Numbered from the stretch's first letter, positions 53,277 through 62,920 are shown. The stretch: 64,000 bases of DNA from Spirosoma terrae (GCF_010435915.1 NZ_JAAFZH010000001.1:682001-746000), one strand, 5' to 3'. Numbers and translations are program-made. Notes: generated by a model not told the origin, from the letters alone.

Positions 53277-54617
53277 TTAAATGTACTGATTAACAATCAT
53301 TTCGTAGAGTTCCTGTTTGCCGCTAAGCTGCTTAGGCTCTCCGTTGTTCATGGCGTACTCACGCAGATCGTCTAGCGTTAGTTCGCCTTTTTCGAAGCGG
53401 GCACCTTCGCCACTGTCGTAACTCGAATAGCGATCGGAACGTAACGCTTTGTATTTCGATTTACCTATTATTGCCTCGGCTGCAATGGCTGCTCGGGCAA
53501 AGGTGTCCATGCCGCCAATGTGTGCGATAAAGATATCTTCCAGGTCCGTTGAGTTTCTGCGGGTTTTGGCATCAAAGTTTACTCCGCCCGATTTGAGTCC
53601 CCCCGCTTCCAGAATGACCAGCATGGCTTCGGTTAGTTCATATACATCCACCGGAAACTGGTCCGTATCCCAGCCATTCTGATAGTCGCCCCGGTTAGCA
53701 TCGATCGAGCCAAGCATGTTATGGTCGGCGGCTACCTGCAGTTCATGGGCAAAGGTGTGGTTGGCCAACGTAGCGTGGTTAGTTTCAATATTCAGCTCAA
53801 AATCATCCTGTAAGCCAAATCGATTCAGAAAGCCTACCACCGTAGCGGCATCGAAATCATACTGATGTTTGGTTGGCTCCATCGGCTTGGGTTCAATATA
53901 GAACGATCCTTTGAAGCCCTGCTTACGAGCGTAGTCGCGGCTGATTTGCAGAAACTTGCCCAGATGTTCCTGTTCCCGTTTCATGTTGGTGTTCAACAAA
54001 GACATATAGCCTTCCCGACCACCCCAGAACGTATAGCCCCGCCCACCTAGCTCAATAGTTGCATCGATAGCATTCTTTACCTGCCATCCACCATGAGCCA
54101 GTACGTGGAAATCTGGATTGGTAGCCGCCCCATTCATGTAACGCTCGTGTGAGAACAGGTTGGCTGTACCCCAAAGAAGTTTAACGCCGGATGCCGCCTG
54201 CTTCTGCTTGGCATAATCGACAATGGTGCGAAAATTTTTCTCAAACTCAGCGTTTGAGTTGCCTTCTGGCGCTACGTCGACATCATGGAAGCAATAGTAT
54301 TCCATGCCAATTTTAGTGATGAACTCAAAGGCGGCATCCATTTTATCGTGGGCCGCAGCGAGCGGATCGTTGTTTGCATCCCAGGGGAAATGTTTAACAC
54401 CAGGACCGAAGGGGTCTGCGCCAGTGCCGCAGAAGGTATGCCAGTAGGCAGTCGCAAACCGGAAAAGATCCTTCATGGGCGTGCCCAGAATTGGCCGGTT
54501 GGCATCGTAGAATTTAAAAGCAAGCGGATTGTCTGATTCCCGGCCTTCAAATTGAACCGGTTTATCTAGAAAGGGGAAATACGTTTTTTCGCCGAGAGTT
54601 AGTTTTGTAGAAGACAT
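53277..54617 (-). CDS. xylA: Xylose isomerase
   Basis: 446 residues of the long (class II) type. The active-site signature [11 protein letters not shown] holds the catalytic His and Asp, and the metal-site blocks [34 protein letters not shown] and [20 protein letters not shown] are present. It converts D-xylose to D-xylulose in the cytoplasm. xylB lies upstream on the same strand with two unrelated-looking genes between. No XylR-type regulator or xylose transporter is in view. Confidence 0.96.
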   Translation of the reverse strand: MSSTKLTLGEKTYFPFLDKPVQFEGRESDNPLAFKFYDANRPILGTPMKDLFRFATAYWHTFCGTGADPFGPGVKHFPWDANNDPLAAAHDKMDAAFEFITKIGMEYYCFHDVDVAPEGNSNAEFEKNFRTIVDYAKQKQAASGVKLLWGTANLFSHERYMNGAATNPDFHVLAHGGWQVKNAIDATIELGGRGYTFWGGREGYMSLLNTNMKREQEHLGKFLQISRDYARKQGFKGSFYIEPKPMEPTKHQYDFDAATVVGFLNRFGLQDDFELNIETNHATLANHTFAHELQVAADHNMLGSIDANRGDYQNGWDTDQFPVDVYELTEAMLVILEAGGLKSGGVNFDAKTRRNSTDLEDIFIAHIGGMDTFARAAIAAEAIIGKSKYKALRSDRYSSYDSGEGARFEKGELTLDDLREYAMNNGEPKQLSGKQELYEMIVNQYI

Positions 54618-54633
54618 GTTTGTTAGGTTTAGA

Positions 54634-54674
54634 CAAAATTATAGTCCCAAAGGTCTGTAGACCCTGGGACTATA
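54634..54674 (-). promoter_or_regulatory. Hairpin overlapping a -7 element in front of xylA
   Basis: TATAGTCCCA (54640-54649) and TGGGACTATA (54665-54674) enclose an inner GGTCT-GT-AGACC stem. On the minus strand it is directly followed by TAATTTTG (54634-54641), an exact -7 match 16 bases before the xylA ATG, sharing two bases with the hairpin. It can end the upstream lipoprotein transcript and also overlap the xylA promoter. Confidence 0.5.
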
Positions 54675-54708
54675 TCAACTGTTGATGGGTAAGCGGTAAT
54701 AGGTCTAT

Positions 54709-55458
54709 TTATTGAACGGGAAGAGGCACGAAGAATGCGTCTGGCTTGTCGAAGATGGGTGCATAGGAATAGCTACCGTCATACTGACGTACCGGCCCCG
54801 ATATAAGCTGATTATAAGGCATTACCTTCACATCGGACGCCCAGAATTTGGTGTCGATATGGAATTCGTTTTTGAAATCCTTATCCGTAGACAGAGTCAG
54901 ATAATTACGGAAGGTCAGCGGAGATTTCTCATCGCCATAAGTAAACGTATTGATATCGATTGGCTTTTTACGCTCTGGATTCCACTTGGGTTTTTCCTGA
55001 GTAACGTCTGGCGTGCCAGGCAAACGCAATGAACCGCTTGGAAGAACTAAAAATTGCTGCTTCTCTACCTTGGTCTGGGGTGGAATGAAACTGATCTGAT
55101 CTTCTTTCGATATGGTTCCGGCAACCGAGCCAATCGCATACCGCCTAAACTGATAATCGGAGGTAGTTAGCTGAACCGTTGACACATCATACCAATAATC
55201 AATTTTTTCTTCGCCCACTATCAGCGATGAACGTTTCCAGTCAACGTAGAGGGGCTGGTTTAATTTATTGATGACAATCAACTGCATTTTTCCGCGCTCG
55301 CTGGCAAATTTATACCGTAACGTCAGCGTATCATTATCCAGCACAAGGCCTTCGCTGGTTGGTTTAACGTTGTTGCCACGTAACGTAACAACCTGAACAT
55401 TTCGGGAGCATCCGGTTAGCAATAGTGCCAATAAAGCAAGGTAATGTATCGTTTTCAT
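54709..55458 (-). CDS. Conserved hypothetical lipoprotein
   Basis: 249 residues. A lipobox LLLTGC puts the lipidated cysteine at residue 17. The mature part begins RNVQVVTLRGNNVKPTSEGLVL and is predicted mainly beta, with NKLNQPLYVDWKRSSLIVGEEKIDYW. Similar uncharacterised lipoproteins are widespread in Bacteroidota. It has no enzyme motif. The neighbours are xylA downstream and a DUF3052 gene upstream, but nothing in the sequence ties it to xylose use. Confidence 0.7.
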   Translation of the reverse strand: MKTIHYLALLALLLTGCSRNVQVVTLRGNNVKPTSEGLVLDNDTLTLRYKFASERGKMQLIVINKLNQPLYVDWKRSSLIVGEEKIDYWYDVSTVQLTTSDYQFRRYAIGSVAGTISKEDQISFIPPQTKVEKQQFLVLPSGSLRLPGTPDVTQEKPKWNPERKKPIDINTFTYGDEKSPLTFRNYLTLSTDKDFKNEFHIDTKFWASDVKVMPYNQLISGPVRQYDGSYSYAPIFDKPDAFFVPLPVQ

Positions 55459-55541
55459 CGCCGTTTTGAGTAGGAAACAAGGTCAGTTAATAAAGAAGTA
55501 AGTTCCTCCGTTTTAACGTCATTGTCAACGTAACGAGCACA

Positions 55542-56000
55542 CTATTTTGCCGTTTTCTGCTTTCCCGATTCTGTCATGGCGCGGTTGGATTGACGGGTCA
55601 TTTTTTTGATGTATTCAACCCGTCGGAAACGTAACGCGCTCCAGTCCTCGTCAATAGCCACCATCCGAACGCCCTCGAAGCCCAGTTCGCCCAGTATAGC
55701 CCAGCCGGTATCCCGATTGAAGTCACAGGTGTATTTTCTGGATGAACCCTTGGGGTAAGCGATCCATAGGATACTATCTCCTTTTGTACGCTGTGCTAAA
55801 GCATGACTTACCGTATCAAGTTCTGCCTGATTTTTTACGAAAGCGATAACAAAGGTGCCCAACTGAATCTGCTGAGGATCGGTAACGATGGTTGCCAGTA
55901 GGCGCACCGTATCAACTACAGCCAGAAATTCGTCGGGCGCATTAATAACCGCTATCTCAGGCTGTGCCTTGTAGTTGAGTTTAGCGAGTACAGGATGCAT
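55542..56000 (-). CDS. DUF3052-like protein
   Basis: 152 residues without signal peptide. ILWIAYPKGSSRKYTCDFNRDTGWAILGELGFEGVRMVAIDEDWSALRFRRVEYIKK contains, in order, the blocks AYPKGSS, FNRDTGW and AIDEDWSALRFR that I associate with DUF3052. Function unknown. It starts 10 bases after the xylB stop on the same strand, so the two are likely cotranscribed. Confidence 0.7.
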   Translation of the reverse strand: MHPVLAKLNYKAQPEIAVINAPDEFLAVVDTVRLLATIVTDPQQIQLGTFVIAFVKNQAELDTVSHALAQRTKGDSILWIAYPKGSSRKYTCDFNRDTGWAILGELGFEGVRMVAIDEDWSALRFRRVEYIKKMTRQSNRAMTESGKQKTAK

Positions 56001-56010
56001 ACAAACTCAG

Positions 56011-57492
56011 CTAGTTACGATTCAGGATGTTCAGCCAGCGTTCGTAGGCGTTCCGGTATGCTTCCTGAGCGCGCATGTCTGGCTCAATGGTGCGAACAAC
56101 ATTCAGGCCAGCAAAGGCTTCGGCGGGCGTCTTGTAGTAGCCTAGTCCCAAACCAGCACCGCGAGCAGCGCCCTGCGCTCCATCCGTATTGTATAATTCA
56201 ATGGCGGCTCCGGTCAGATTTGCAAGCGTATCGCGGAAAAGCGGACTCAAAAACATATTCGCTTCGCCCGCCCGGATAGTTTGCAGGCCAACGCCAACAC
56301 TTTCCATAATCTGGATACCGTAGTAGAACGCAAAGACAATCCCTTCCTGAGCGGCCCGAATGAAATGCGGCAGGCCATGACGCGTTAATTGCAGCCCATG
56401 AAATGAAGCGCCTAAATCGGCATTTTCAAGAATGCGTTCTGCGCCGTTTCCGAAAGGCAAACACGTAAGGCCATCAGCTCCGACGGGCGCTTCGTGAGCC
56501 AGCGCGTTCATCGCGTCGTAGCCGATAGAACGTTGCAGAACCTGATTTCGAAGCCAGCTATTCAGAATTCCCGTGCCATTAACGCACATCAATACACCGT
56601 ACCGTGGATTTTCGGCTGTGTGGCTCACGTGCAGGAACGTATTAACCCGCGATTGTGGATCATAATTCGCCTGATCGCTTACACCATACACCACGCCCGA
56701 CGTACCAGCCGTAGCCGCAATCTGACCCGGCTCCAGTACATTCAGCGATAACGCGTTGTTTGGCTGATCACCAGCGCGATACGTAACGGGAGTGCCCGCT
56801 GATAGGCCCAGCTCTGCGGCAGCTGATGCCATCAGTTCGCCCTGTGGAGCGAAAGTTGGTTTTATTGTCGCAATCAGATCTGGATTGAAACCGAAATAGT
56901 CGAGTAAAAACTGGGCAGGCTGATTGGCCTGGAAATCCCAGAAAGCCCCCTCTGACAGACCCGAAGCCGTCGTAACAATGTCACCTGTCATACGGGCGGC
57001 CAGGTAATCACCGGGCAGCATAAATTTATACACCTGCGCGTAAATGTCTGGCTCATTGGCTTTTACCCAGGCAAGCTTAGCCGCCGTGAAATTGCCCGGC
57101 GAATTAAGTAGATGGTGTAACGTGCGGTCATGGCCAAGATCGTCGAAAGCCCGGTTCCCAAACGGAACGGCCCGGCTATCGCACCAGATAATGGAAGGAC
57201 GTAGCACATTAAAGTCTTTGTCAACAACCACCAGGCCGTGCATCTGATAGGAAATACCAATAGCTTTTACCTCATCAGGCTTGACGTTGGCTTTGGCTAA
57301 AACAGCTTTGCTGGCCAGACAGGCGTTTTTCCACCAATTGTCGGGTTGTTGTTCGGCGAAACCCGTTTGAGGAGCTTCGATAGCCATTTCGGTCTCAGGA
57401 AAGAAGACAGAGGCAACAGCCGCACCACTATCGGCATTAACTAAACAAGCTTTAACGGACGAGCTACCCAGATCGAAGCCAAGAAAGTACAT
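56011..57492 (-). CDS. xylB: Xylulokinase (FGGY carbohydrate kinase)
   Basis: 493 residues from the ATG at 57492 (MYFLGFDLGSSSVKACL); the frame runs to 57540 but this ATG begins exactly at the family N-terminus. The phosphate-1 motif DLGSSSVK, the substrate region SYQMHGLV, AGDQPNNALS and the adenosine region GAARGAGLGLGYYKT fit an FGGY kinase. It phosphorylates D-xylulose to xylulose 5-phosphate, following XylA. Other FGGY substrates cannot be ruled out, but xylA nearby supports this one. Confidence 0.88.
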   Translation of the reverse strand: MYFLGFDLGSSSVKACLVNADSGAAVASVFFPETEMAIEAPQTGFAEQQPDNWWKNACLASKAVLAKANVKPDEVKAIGISYQMHGLVVVDKDFNVLRPSIIWCDSRAVPFGNRAFDDLGHDRTLHHLLNSPGNFTAAKLAWVKANEPDIYAQVYKFMLPGDYLAARMTGDIVTTASGLSEGAFWDFQANQPAQFLLDYFGFNPDLIATIKPTFAPQGELMASAAAELGLSAGTPVTYRAGDQPNNALSLNVLEPGQIAATAGTSGVVYGVSDQANYDPQSRVNTFLHVSHTAENPRYGVLMCVNGTGILNSWLRNQVLQRSIGYDAMNALAHEAPVGADGLTCLPFGNGAERILENADLGASFHGLQLTRHGLPHFIRAAQEGIVFAFYYGIQIMESVGVGLQTIRAGEANMFLSPLFRDTLANLTGAAIELYNTDGAQGAARGAGLGLGYYKTPAEAFAGLNVVRTIEPDMRAQEAYRNAYERWLNILNRN

Positions 57493-57639
57493 GGAAGAAG
57501 GGTTTAATTTTAGGCCCGCAAAATACGCAATCCTGCACATACATCAACGCCCGACCACTGCCTAGAACCTTTTATGCCAGTTCGGAAATCGACGCGTCTT
57601 TCTGTTTCTTTGCATTCTTAATCAAGTTGTATTGCCCCT

Positions 57640-58635
57640 ATGAATCCAGTTTTGGATATGACCATTGACGAATTGTTCGATCAATTCGACAAATTACGCG
57701 TCCTGATCATTGGCGACGTAATGCTCGACTCCTACGTCTGGGGGCGTGTTGAACGGATTTCTCCGGAGGCACCCGTACCCGTCGTTACTGTTAATCATCG
57801 GGAGCTGCGGCTTGGGGGAGCCGGAAATGTACTGTTGAATGTACAGGCGCTGGGGGCCGAAGCAATTATTTGTTCGGTTATCGGAACCGACGAACCCGGC
57901 GATAAATTGGTCGGGGAATTGGGTGAGCGTGGGTTGAACTGTGATGGATTGATTCGGAGCAACGATCGGGTCACGACTATTAAAGAGCGGATCATTGCCG
58001 GTTCGCAGCAGGTTGTGCGGGTTGATACCGAAACGGATAAGTACATCACCGCCACTGAACGGACGCAGCTCATCACTAAAGCAAAAGAACTAATCCCGAC
58101 CTGCCACGTCATTATTTTTGAGGACTACGACAAAGGCGTGTTAAGCGCAGAAGCCATTGCCGAGATTACCGATTTCGCCAACGAAAAGGGAATTCCAACC
58201 GTTGTCGATCCGAAGAAACGTAATTTCCTCTCCTACCAGAACACGACGCTGTTCAAACCCAACCTTAAAGAACTGCGCGAAGGGCTTAAACTGGATTTCG
58301 ATGTTGATAAGCCGGTCGAATTTGAAGCCGCTGTTGACCAGCTAAAAGATCAGCTCAATATTAAAGGAGCACTCATTACGCTGTCGGAACGTGGTGTTTT
58401 TATTGATTTCAACGGCGAGAAGCATAAACTACCCGCTCATGTTCGGACCATTGCCGACGTATCGGGAGCGGGCGATACGGTCGTTAGTATTGCCGCCTGC
58501 TGCGTGGCGCTGAAACAATCGCCCAGCATTATAGCGGGTTTATCGAATCTGGGTGGTGGACTGGTTTGCGAATCGGTGGGCGTAGTGCCTATCGATAAGA
58601 CTCAGTTGAAAGAAGAAGCCAAAGAGAGTTTATAA
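57640..58635 (+). CDS. rfaE1: D-glycero-beta-D-manno-heptose-7-phosphate kinase (RfaE1/HldA)
   Basis: 331 residues, PfkB/ribokinase fold, matching the N-terminal kinase half of bifunctional HldE. Motifs: IGDVMLDSYVWGRVERISPEAPVPVV at the N-terminus and the PfkB signature DVSGAGDTVVS with its catalytic Asp near residue 280. It makes the heptose bisphosphate intermediate for lipopolysaccharide core heptose. The nucleotidyltransferase half (RfaE2) is not fused and not in the window. Confidence 0.9.
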   Translation: MNPVLDMTIDELFDQFDKLRVLIIGDVMLDSYVWGRVERISPEAPVPVVTVNHRELRLGGAGNVLLNVQALGAEAIICSVIGTDEPGDKLVGELGERGLNCDGLIRSNDRVTTIKERIIAGSQQVVRVDTETDKYITATERTQLITKAKELIPTCHVIIFEDYDKGVLSAEAIAEITDFANEKGIPTVVDPKKRNFLSYQNTTLFKPNLKELREGLKLDFDVDKPVEFEAAVDQLKDQLNIKGALITLSERGVFIDFNGEKHKLPAHVRTIADVSGAGDTVVSIAACCVALKQSPSIIAGLSNLGGGLVCESVGVVPIDKTQLKEEAKESL

Positions 58636-58647
58636 GTTTAGTCAGTT

Positions 58648-58680
58648 AGACATTCCATGTCTTCAAGACATGGAATGTCT
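58648..58680. terminator. Near-continuous palindrome between rfaE1 and hemE
   Basis: Perfect 16-base arms (58648-58663 and 58665-58680; AGACATTCCATGTCTT and complement) with a single-base centre. It starts 12 bases after the rfaE1 stop and precedes the convergent hemE stop. Bidirectional terminator likely; no T-tract. Confidence 0.65.
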
Positions 58681-58709
58681 GTTTAAGAGAGTTGCTGAAA
58701 TTGGCGTTT

Positions 58710-59732
58710 TTACATCTCCTTGATGGCATCAACAAAGCACCGCGCTTTGTCGGGATCGGTATCAGGATAAATACCGTGACCCAGATTGGCGATGTAATGC
58801 TGATGGCCGAACGCATTCAGCATTTGTTTGGCCTCGGCCCGAATTTGCGCAAAATCGGCGTACAACACGCAAGGGTCTAAATTACCTTGCAGGACTCGGT
58901 CGGGAATGAGTTCCCGCGATTCGTGCGGGTCCATGTTCCAGTCTAAGCCTACTACGTCGCAATTTAATTGACCAATTTCCTGACGCGCAAAAAAGGCCCC
59001 TTTCGCAAACACTGTCACGGGAACAGTTCCGGCAATTAAATCACAGATTTGTTTTATATACGGTAGCGAGAATGTCCGATACTGTTCGGGGGAAAGAATC
59101 CCGGCCCAGGAATCAAAAATCTGTACCAGATCGGCGCCAGCCCGAATTTGTGCCTGTAAATAGGCAATGGTGCTGTCAGTGATTTGCTGCAGCAGCGCAT
59201 GAGCGAAATCGGGATCAGTATAGAGTAGTTTCTTAGCTACCGAAAACGTTTTTGAGCCTTTCCCTTCGGTCATGTAGCAAAAAATAGTGAACGGGGCTCC
59301 GGCAAAACCAATCAGCGGTACGCGCCCATTCAACTCTTTCTTGGTCAATTTGATAGCATCCAGTACGTAGCCCAGATCGCTTTCCGCGTCTGCAACACGA
59401 AGACGACTCAGGTCGGCCATGTTACGTACCGTTTCCGGAAATACGGGGCCACGACTTTCGATCATCTCGTAGGGAAGGCCCATGGCTTCTGGAATAACCA
59501 GAATATCAGAAAAGATAATGGCCGCATCCACATCGAAGGCATCTACTGGCTGAATTGTTACTTCAGCGGCCAGTTCGGGCGTTTTGGCCAACGTAATAAA
59601 ACTGCCTGCCTGCTCACGAACAGCTCTGTATTGGGGCAGAACACGGCCTGCCTGCCGCATCATCCAGACGGGAACGCGCTCGGTTAGTTCGCCCCGTGCG
59701 GTGCGCAGTAATAAATCATTCTGTAAAGTCAT
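58710..59732 (-). CDS. hemE: Uroporphyrinogen decarboxylase
   Basis: 340 residues. The signature [19 protein letters not shown] near the N-terminus and the mid-chain block [20 protein letters not shown] are present, as is [11 protein letters not shown]. HemE removes four acetate carboxyls from uroporphyrinogen III in the cytoplasm on the heme pathway. It is transcribed away from the GT4 gene. A -7 element lies 4 bases before its ATG, suggesting a nearly leaderless mRNA. Confidence 0.96.
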   Translation of the reverse strand: MTLQNDLLLRTARGELTERVPVWMMRQAGRVLPQYRAVREQAGSFITLAKTPELAAEVTIQPVDAFDVDAAIIFSDILVIPEAMGLPYEMIESRGPVFPETVRNMADLSRLRVADAESDLGYVLDAIKLTKKELNGRVPLIGFAGAPFTIFCYMTEGKGSKTFSVAKKLLYTDPDFAHALLQQITDSTIAYLQAQIRAGADLVQIFDSWAGILSPEQYRTFSLPYIKQICDLIAGTVPVTVFAKGAFFARQEIGQLNCDVVGLDWNMDPHESRELIPDRVLQGNLDPCVLYADFAQIRAEAKQMLNAFGHQHYIANLGHGIYPDTDPDKARCFVDAIKEM

Positions 59733-59736
59733 GGTG

Positions 59737-59744
59737 CAAAGATA
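59737..59744 (-). promoter_or_regulatory. -7 element 4 bases before the hemE start
   Basis: On the minus strand TATCTTTG, an exact TAnnTTTG match, ends 4 bases before the hemE ATG. A start site 4-6 bases further on would leave almost no 5' leader. No TTG at -33. Confidence 0.5.
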
Positions 59745-59785
59745 GTCTTGAACGGCGATTCATCGGATTATCCTGATTGTCTGAT

Positions 59786-59793
59786 TAATTTTG
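59786..59793 (+). promoter_or_regulatory. Candidate -7 element for the GT4 gene
   Basis: TAATTTTG, an exact match, 32 bases before the ATG at 59826. This argues for 59826 as the start of the glycosyltransferase rather than the upstream ATG at 59748, which would lie before the promoter. Confidence 0.45.
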
Positions 59794-59825
59794 GGCTTTC
59801 TCATTTTTTATTGAATCGATTTGTA

Positions 59826-60902
59826 ATGCCTTCTGTCTTTATCGATGCCGAACGAATGCGTGATCTGAATAGTGGTCTGGGTCAGGTTTGTCTGCACCTG
59901 AGCCATGAGCTTGTTCGTCAACGTCCCGATTCATGGGAGTTAACATTTCTGGTCCCCAAAGGGAAAACGGGCATTTTTGGCGATTCGGTACAGTATATAG
60001 AGGCATCGTGGCAACGAAAGCTGTGGATTCCTGGTCAATACGATCTCTGGCACTGTCTGCATCAGGATTCAGTCTACTTGCCGCTACGTTCTACCTTAAT
60101 TTTAACGATCTACGATCTGAACTTTCTGGAACGTAGTGATTATTCGGCAGAGAAGAAGGCCCGTAAATTAGCCCGGCTACAGCGAAAGATCAATCGTGCT
60201 ACGTTACTTACGGCAGGATCGGCCTATACGGCGTCGGTAGTTCGGGAGCACTTACGTATTCCTGAAACGTTGCCGTTAGAAGTCGTTTATACGGGGGTGG
60301 CAGTTAGCGAGCAGGACGTAGCGGCTGATGCACCTGAACCGGCCTTTTTGACTGGAAGCGATGCGCCCTTTTTTCTGTTTGTCGGTGTTATTCACCCCAA
60401 AAAGAATGTCCACACGCTTTTACCACTACTCGAAGCGTTCCCTGATTATCGACTGGTGCTGGCTGGGCCAGACCGGCATACCTATGCACAGCATGTTCGG
60501 GATCAGGCCCAGAAATTAGGGATTGCCGACCGGCTTATCATGCCCGGCGCTGTTGATGAAGAAACCAAACTGTGGCTCTATGCTAATTGTGATGCCTTTT
60601 TGTTCCCCTCTTTGTCAGAAGGTTTCGGCTTACCCGTAGCAGAAGCGATGACATTCGGCAAACCAGTATTTATCTCAAATCTGACCAGTTTGCCGGAGGT
60701 TGGCGGTAAAGAAGCGTATTATTTTGACAGCTTTGACCCGGAGAATATGGCTAAAATCGTTCATGATGGCCTGCACGATTTTGCTCAGAATCCGTTACGT
60801 CAGGAACGGTTACGGCGCCGGGCGGCTGGTTTTAGCTGGGCTAGTGTGGCTGGGGAGTACTGGAAGTTGTATAAGGAGTTGATAGATGGAAAAAGGATCT
60901 GA
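59826..60902 (+). CDS. Family 4 glycosyltransferase
   Basis: 358 residues from the ATG at 59826 (MPSVFIDAERMRDLNSGLGQ). The GT4 C-terminal domain is recognisable: FVGVIHPKKNVHTLLPLLEAF, the donor-site run FPSLSEGFGLPVAEAM with its E-x7-E pair, and YFDSFDPENMAKIV. It transfers a sugar from an activated donor to an envelope glycan or lipid with retention of configuration. Donor and acceptor are unknown. No signal peptide, so it acts at the cytoplasmic face. Confidence 0.85.
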   Translation: MPSVFIDAERMRDLNSGLGQVCLHLSHELVRQRPDSWELTFLVPKGKTGIFGDSVQYIEASWQRKLWIPGQYDLWHCLHQDSVYLPLRSTLILTIYDLNFLERSDYSAEKKARKLARLQRKINRATLLTAGSAYTASVVREHLRIPETLPLEVVYTGVAVSEQDVAADAPEPAFLTGSDAPFFLFVGVIHPKKNVHTLLPLLEAFPDYRLVLAGPDRHTYAQHVRDQAQKLGIADRLIMPGAVDEETKLWLYANCDAFLFPSLSEGFGLPVAEAMTFGKPVFISNLTSLPEVGGKEAYYFDSFDPENMAKIVHDGLHDFAQNPLRQERLRRRAAGFSWASVAGEYWKLYKELIDGKRI

Positions 60903-60996
60903 TAGACGCTTCTGCACGTGGTTCTTGTAGTAGTACGATTGGCTTGCTGCTAAAATCAGAGTAATCCTGGAATCTGTTTAATCCCGGTTCCGGCGG

Positions 60997-61004
60997 TATC
61001 TTTG
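60997..61004 (+). promoter_or_regulatory. -7 element 8 bases before the ABC transporter start
   Basis: TATCTTTG (exact TAnnTTTG) ends 8 bases before the ATG at 61013, and GGTAT/ATACC (60995-60999, 61006-61010) flank it as a small inverted repeat. The transcript would have a leader of only a few bases. Confidence 0.5.
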
Positions 61005-61012
61005 CAATACCA

Positions 61013-62854
61013 ATGAAAACATACTTACGATTACTCTCATTTGCTAAACCGCTGGGCAGGTTTCTGACGCCATTCGTTTTGACGTCTCTGGTAGCCAGCG
61101 TGTTTGGTGTGTTGAATTTTACGTTGCTTATTCCCCTGCTGAGTATACTCTTCAATCAGGTAGATGCAAAGCAGGTGGCGAAGTTTCTGAGTCAGCCTGC
61201 ACCGTCTTTGGCAACCATCGCTACGTCGCCAACCAAAGTCTTTAATTATTACTTCGCGCAGGTATTTCAGGAATACGGCAAAATCGGGACATTGCAGTTT
61301 GTTTGTGGCGTTATCATTCTCTCAGTCCTGCTAAGCAATTTGTTTAAGTACCTATCGATTCGGCAGCTGGAGTCATTCAAAGCCCGGATGGTGGCTACAC
61401 TACGCGAAACCGTATTTAGCCGGACCTTACGGTTACACCTGGGTTTCTTTTCGAATGAGCGGAAGGGAAACCTGATCTCCCGGATTACGACGGATGTACA
61501 GGAAGTAGAAAACTCAATTGCCAATACGTTATCGGCGGCCTCGAAGGAAGTATTTTTGCTGATTGGCTACATTATTGCCCTGCTCAGCATTTCGGTAAAA
61601 CTAACACTATTTGCGATCATCGTCATTCCCATTTCGGGTGGGTTTATTGCGACGCTGGTTCGTAGAATGAAACGCGACGCACAGGAAGGCCAACTGCGGT
61701 TGAGTGCTGTGGTGAGTTTGCTGGACGAAACATTTGGCGGTATGCGCGTGGTGAAAGGGTTTGTGGCCGAAGGGTTTATTCTGGACAAGTTTCGGCGCGA
61801 GAACGAAGGGTATCGGAACGCCGTACGCTCACTGGCCAATCGGCGCGAACTGGCCTCGCCCTTTTCGGAAGTGATGGGCGTAGCCGTTGTAGCAGGTATT
61901 CTGTTGTACGGTGGTTCGCTGGTGCTGAGCGGGCAATCGGATCTGACAGCCGCCGAATTCATTTCCTATATCGCTATTTTCTCGCAGGTTACGCGCCCGG
62001 CCAAAGATATATCCAATGCGTTTAGCGGATCGCAGCGTGGGCTGGCCTCGGGTGAGCGCGTATTGGAACTGATCGATACGACACCGGCGGTTCAGGACAA
62101 ACCCGGCGCTACGTCGCTGGCTGGTTTTCAAAAGCAACTATCGGTCAGGAACGTATCGTTTGCCTATAATGCCGATACGCCGGTGCTACGCGACATAAGT
62201 TTCGAGCTGCCAAAAGGAAAGACGATTGCCCTGGTTGGCTCGTCGGGTGGCGGAAAATCGACCATTGCGGATTTGATTCCGCGATTCTATGATCCTACCG
62301 CCGGACAAATTCTGATCGACGGTGTCGATTTGCGCGACTGCACTATGGAGTCGTTACGTGCCCAGATGGGTATTGTAACGCAGGAGAGCATTCTGTTCAA
62401 CGATACCATTTTTAATAACATTGCCTTTGGTAGTTCCGCTACAGAATCCGATGTAATGGAAGCCGCCCGGATTGCGAATGCCCACGACTTTATTATGGCT
62501 CAGCCCGATGGGTATCAGACCATTATTGGTGATCGGGGGGGCAAGTTATCAGGCGGTCAGCGACAACGGATTAGTATTGCCAGGGCTATTCTTAAAAATC
62601 CGCCGATATTGATATTGGACGAAGCGACGTCTGCGCTCGATACAGAATCAGAAAAATTAGTGCAGGAGGCCCTGACACGGTTGATGGCTAACCGCACTAC
62701 GTTAGTAATTGCCCACCGCTTGAGTACGATCCAGCATGCCGATGAAATTCTCGTCGTGAATCAGGGACGTATTGTTGAACGGGGGCGGCACGACGAGCTT
62801 TTGACGCTTGACGAGGGTTTCTATCGACGATTAAGCACGATGCAGAATGTTTAG
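61013..62854 (+). CDS. ABC exporter, ATP-binding and permease domains fused (MsbA-like)
   Basis: 613 residues. The N-terminal half (about 1-335) has six membrane helices of an ABC type I exporter; the C-terminal ATPase has the Walker A loop GSSGGGKST, the signature LSGGQRQRIS, Walker B ILILDEATSALD and the switch histidine in AHRLS. Such homodimers flip lipids (MsbA) or export peptides and drugs. Context next to a GT4 glycosyltransferase would fit lipid or glycan export, but the substrate is not shown. A terminator follows. Confidence 0.9.
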   Translation: MKTYLRLLSFAKPLGRFLTPFVLTSLVASVFGVLNFTLLIPLLSILFNQVDAKQVAKFLSQPAPSLATIATSPTKVFNYYFAQVFQEYGKIGTLQFVCGVIILSVLLSNLFKYLSIRQLESFKARMVATLRETVFSRTLRLHLGFFSNERKGNLISRITTDVQEVENSIANTLSAASKEVFLLIGYIIALLSISVKLTLFAIIVIPISGGFIATLVRRMKRDAQEGQLRLSAVVSLLDETFGGMRVVKGFVAEGFILDKFRRENEGYRNAVRSLANRRELASPFSEVMGVAVVAGILLYGGSLVLSGQSDLTAAEFISYIAIFSQVTRPAKDISNAFSGSQRGLASGERVLELIDTTPAVQDKPGATSLAGFQKQLSVRNVSFAYNADTPVLRDISFELPKGKTIALVGSSGGGKSTIADLIPRFYDPTAGQILIDGVDLRDCTMESLRAQMGIVTQESILFNDTIFNNIAFGSSATESDVMEAARIANAHDFIMAQPDGYQTIIGDRGGKLSGGQRQRISIARAILKNPPILILDEATSALDTESEKLVQEALTRLMANRTTLVIAHRLSTIQHADEILVVNQGRIVERGRHDELLTLDEGFYRRLSTMQNV

Positions 62855-62879
62855 TTAATCAAACCTTTTTTGGCTTATC

Positions 62880-62920
62880 AATATCCCGACAGCGTAAGGT
62901 TGTCGGGATATTTTGTTTTC
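62880..62920 (+). terminator. Rho-independent terminator of the ABC exporter gene
   Basis: AATATCCCGACA (62880-62891) and TGTCGGGATATT (62901-62912) form a 12-base-pair perfect stem with a 9-base loop, followed by TTTTG TTTTC. The rest of the spacer up to 63174 holds a TTGCCC/GGGCAA repeat and no ORF I accept. Confidence 0.85.

Noticed and set aside
59748..59825. N-terminal extension of the GT4 gene
   Set aside because: The family N-terminus (MPSVFIDAERM) starts at 59826, and a -7 element lies inside the extension.
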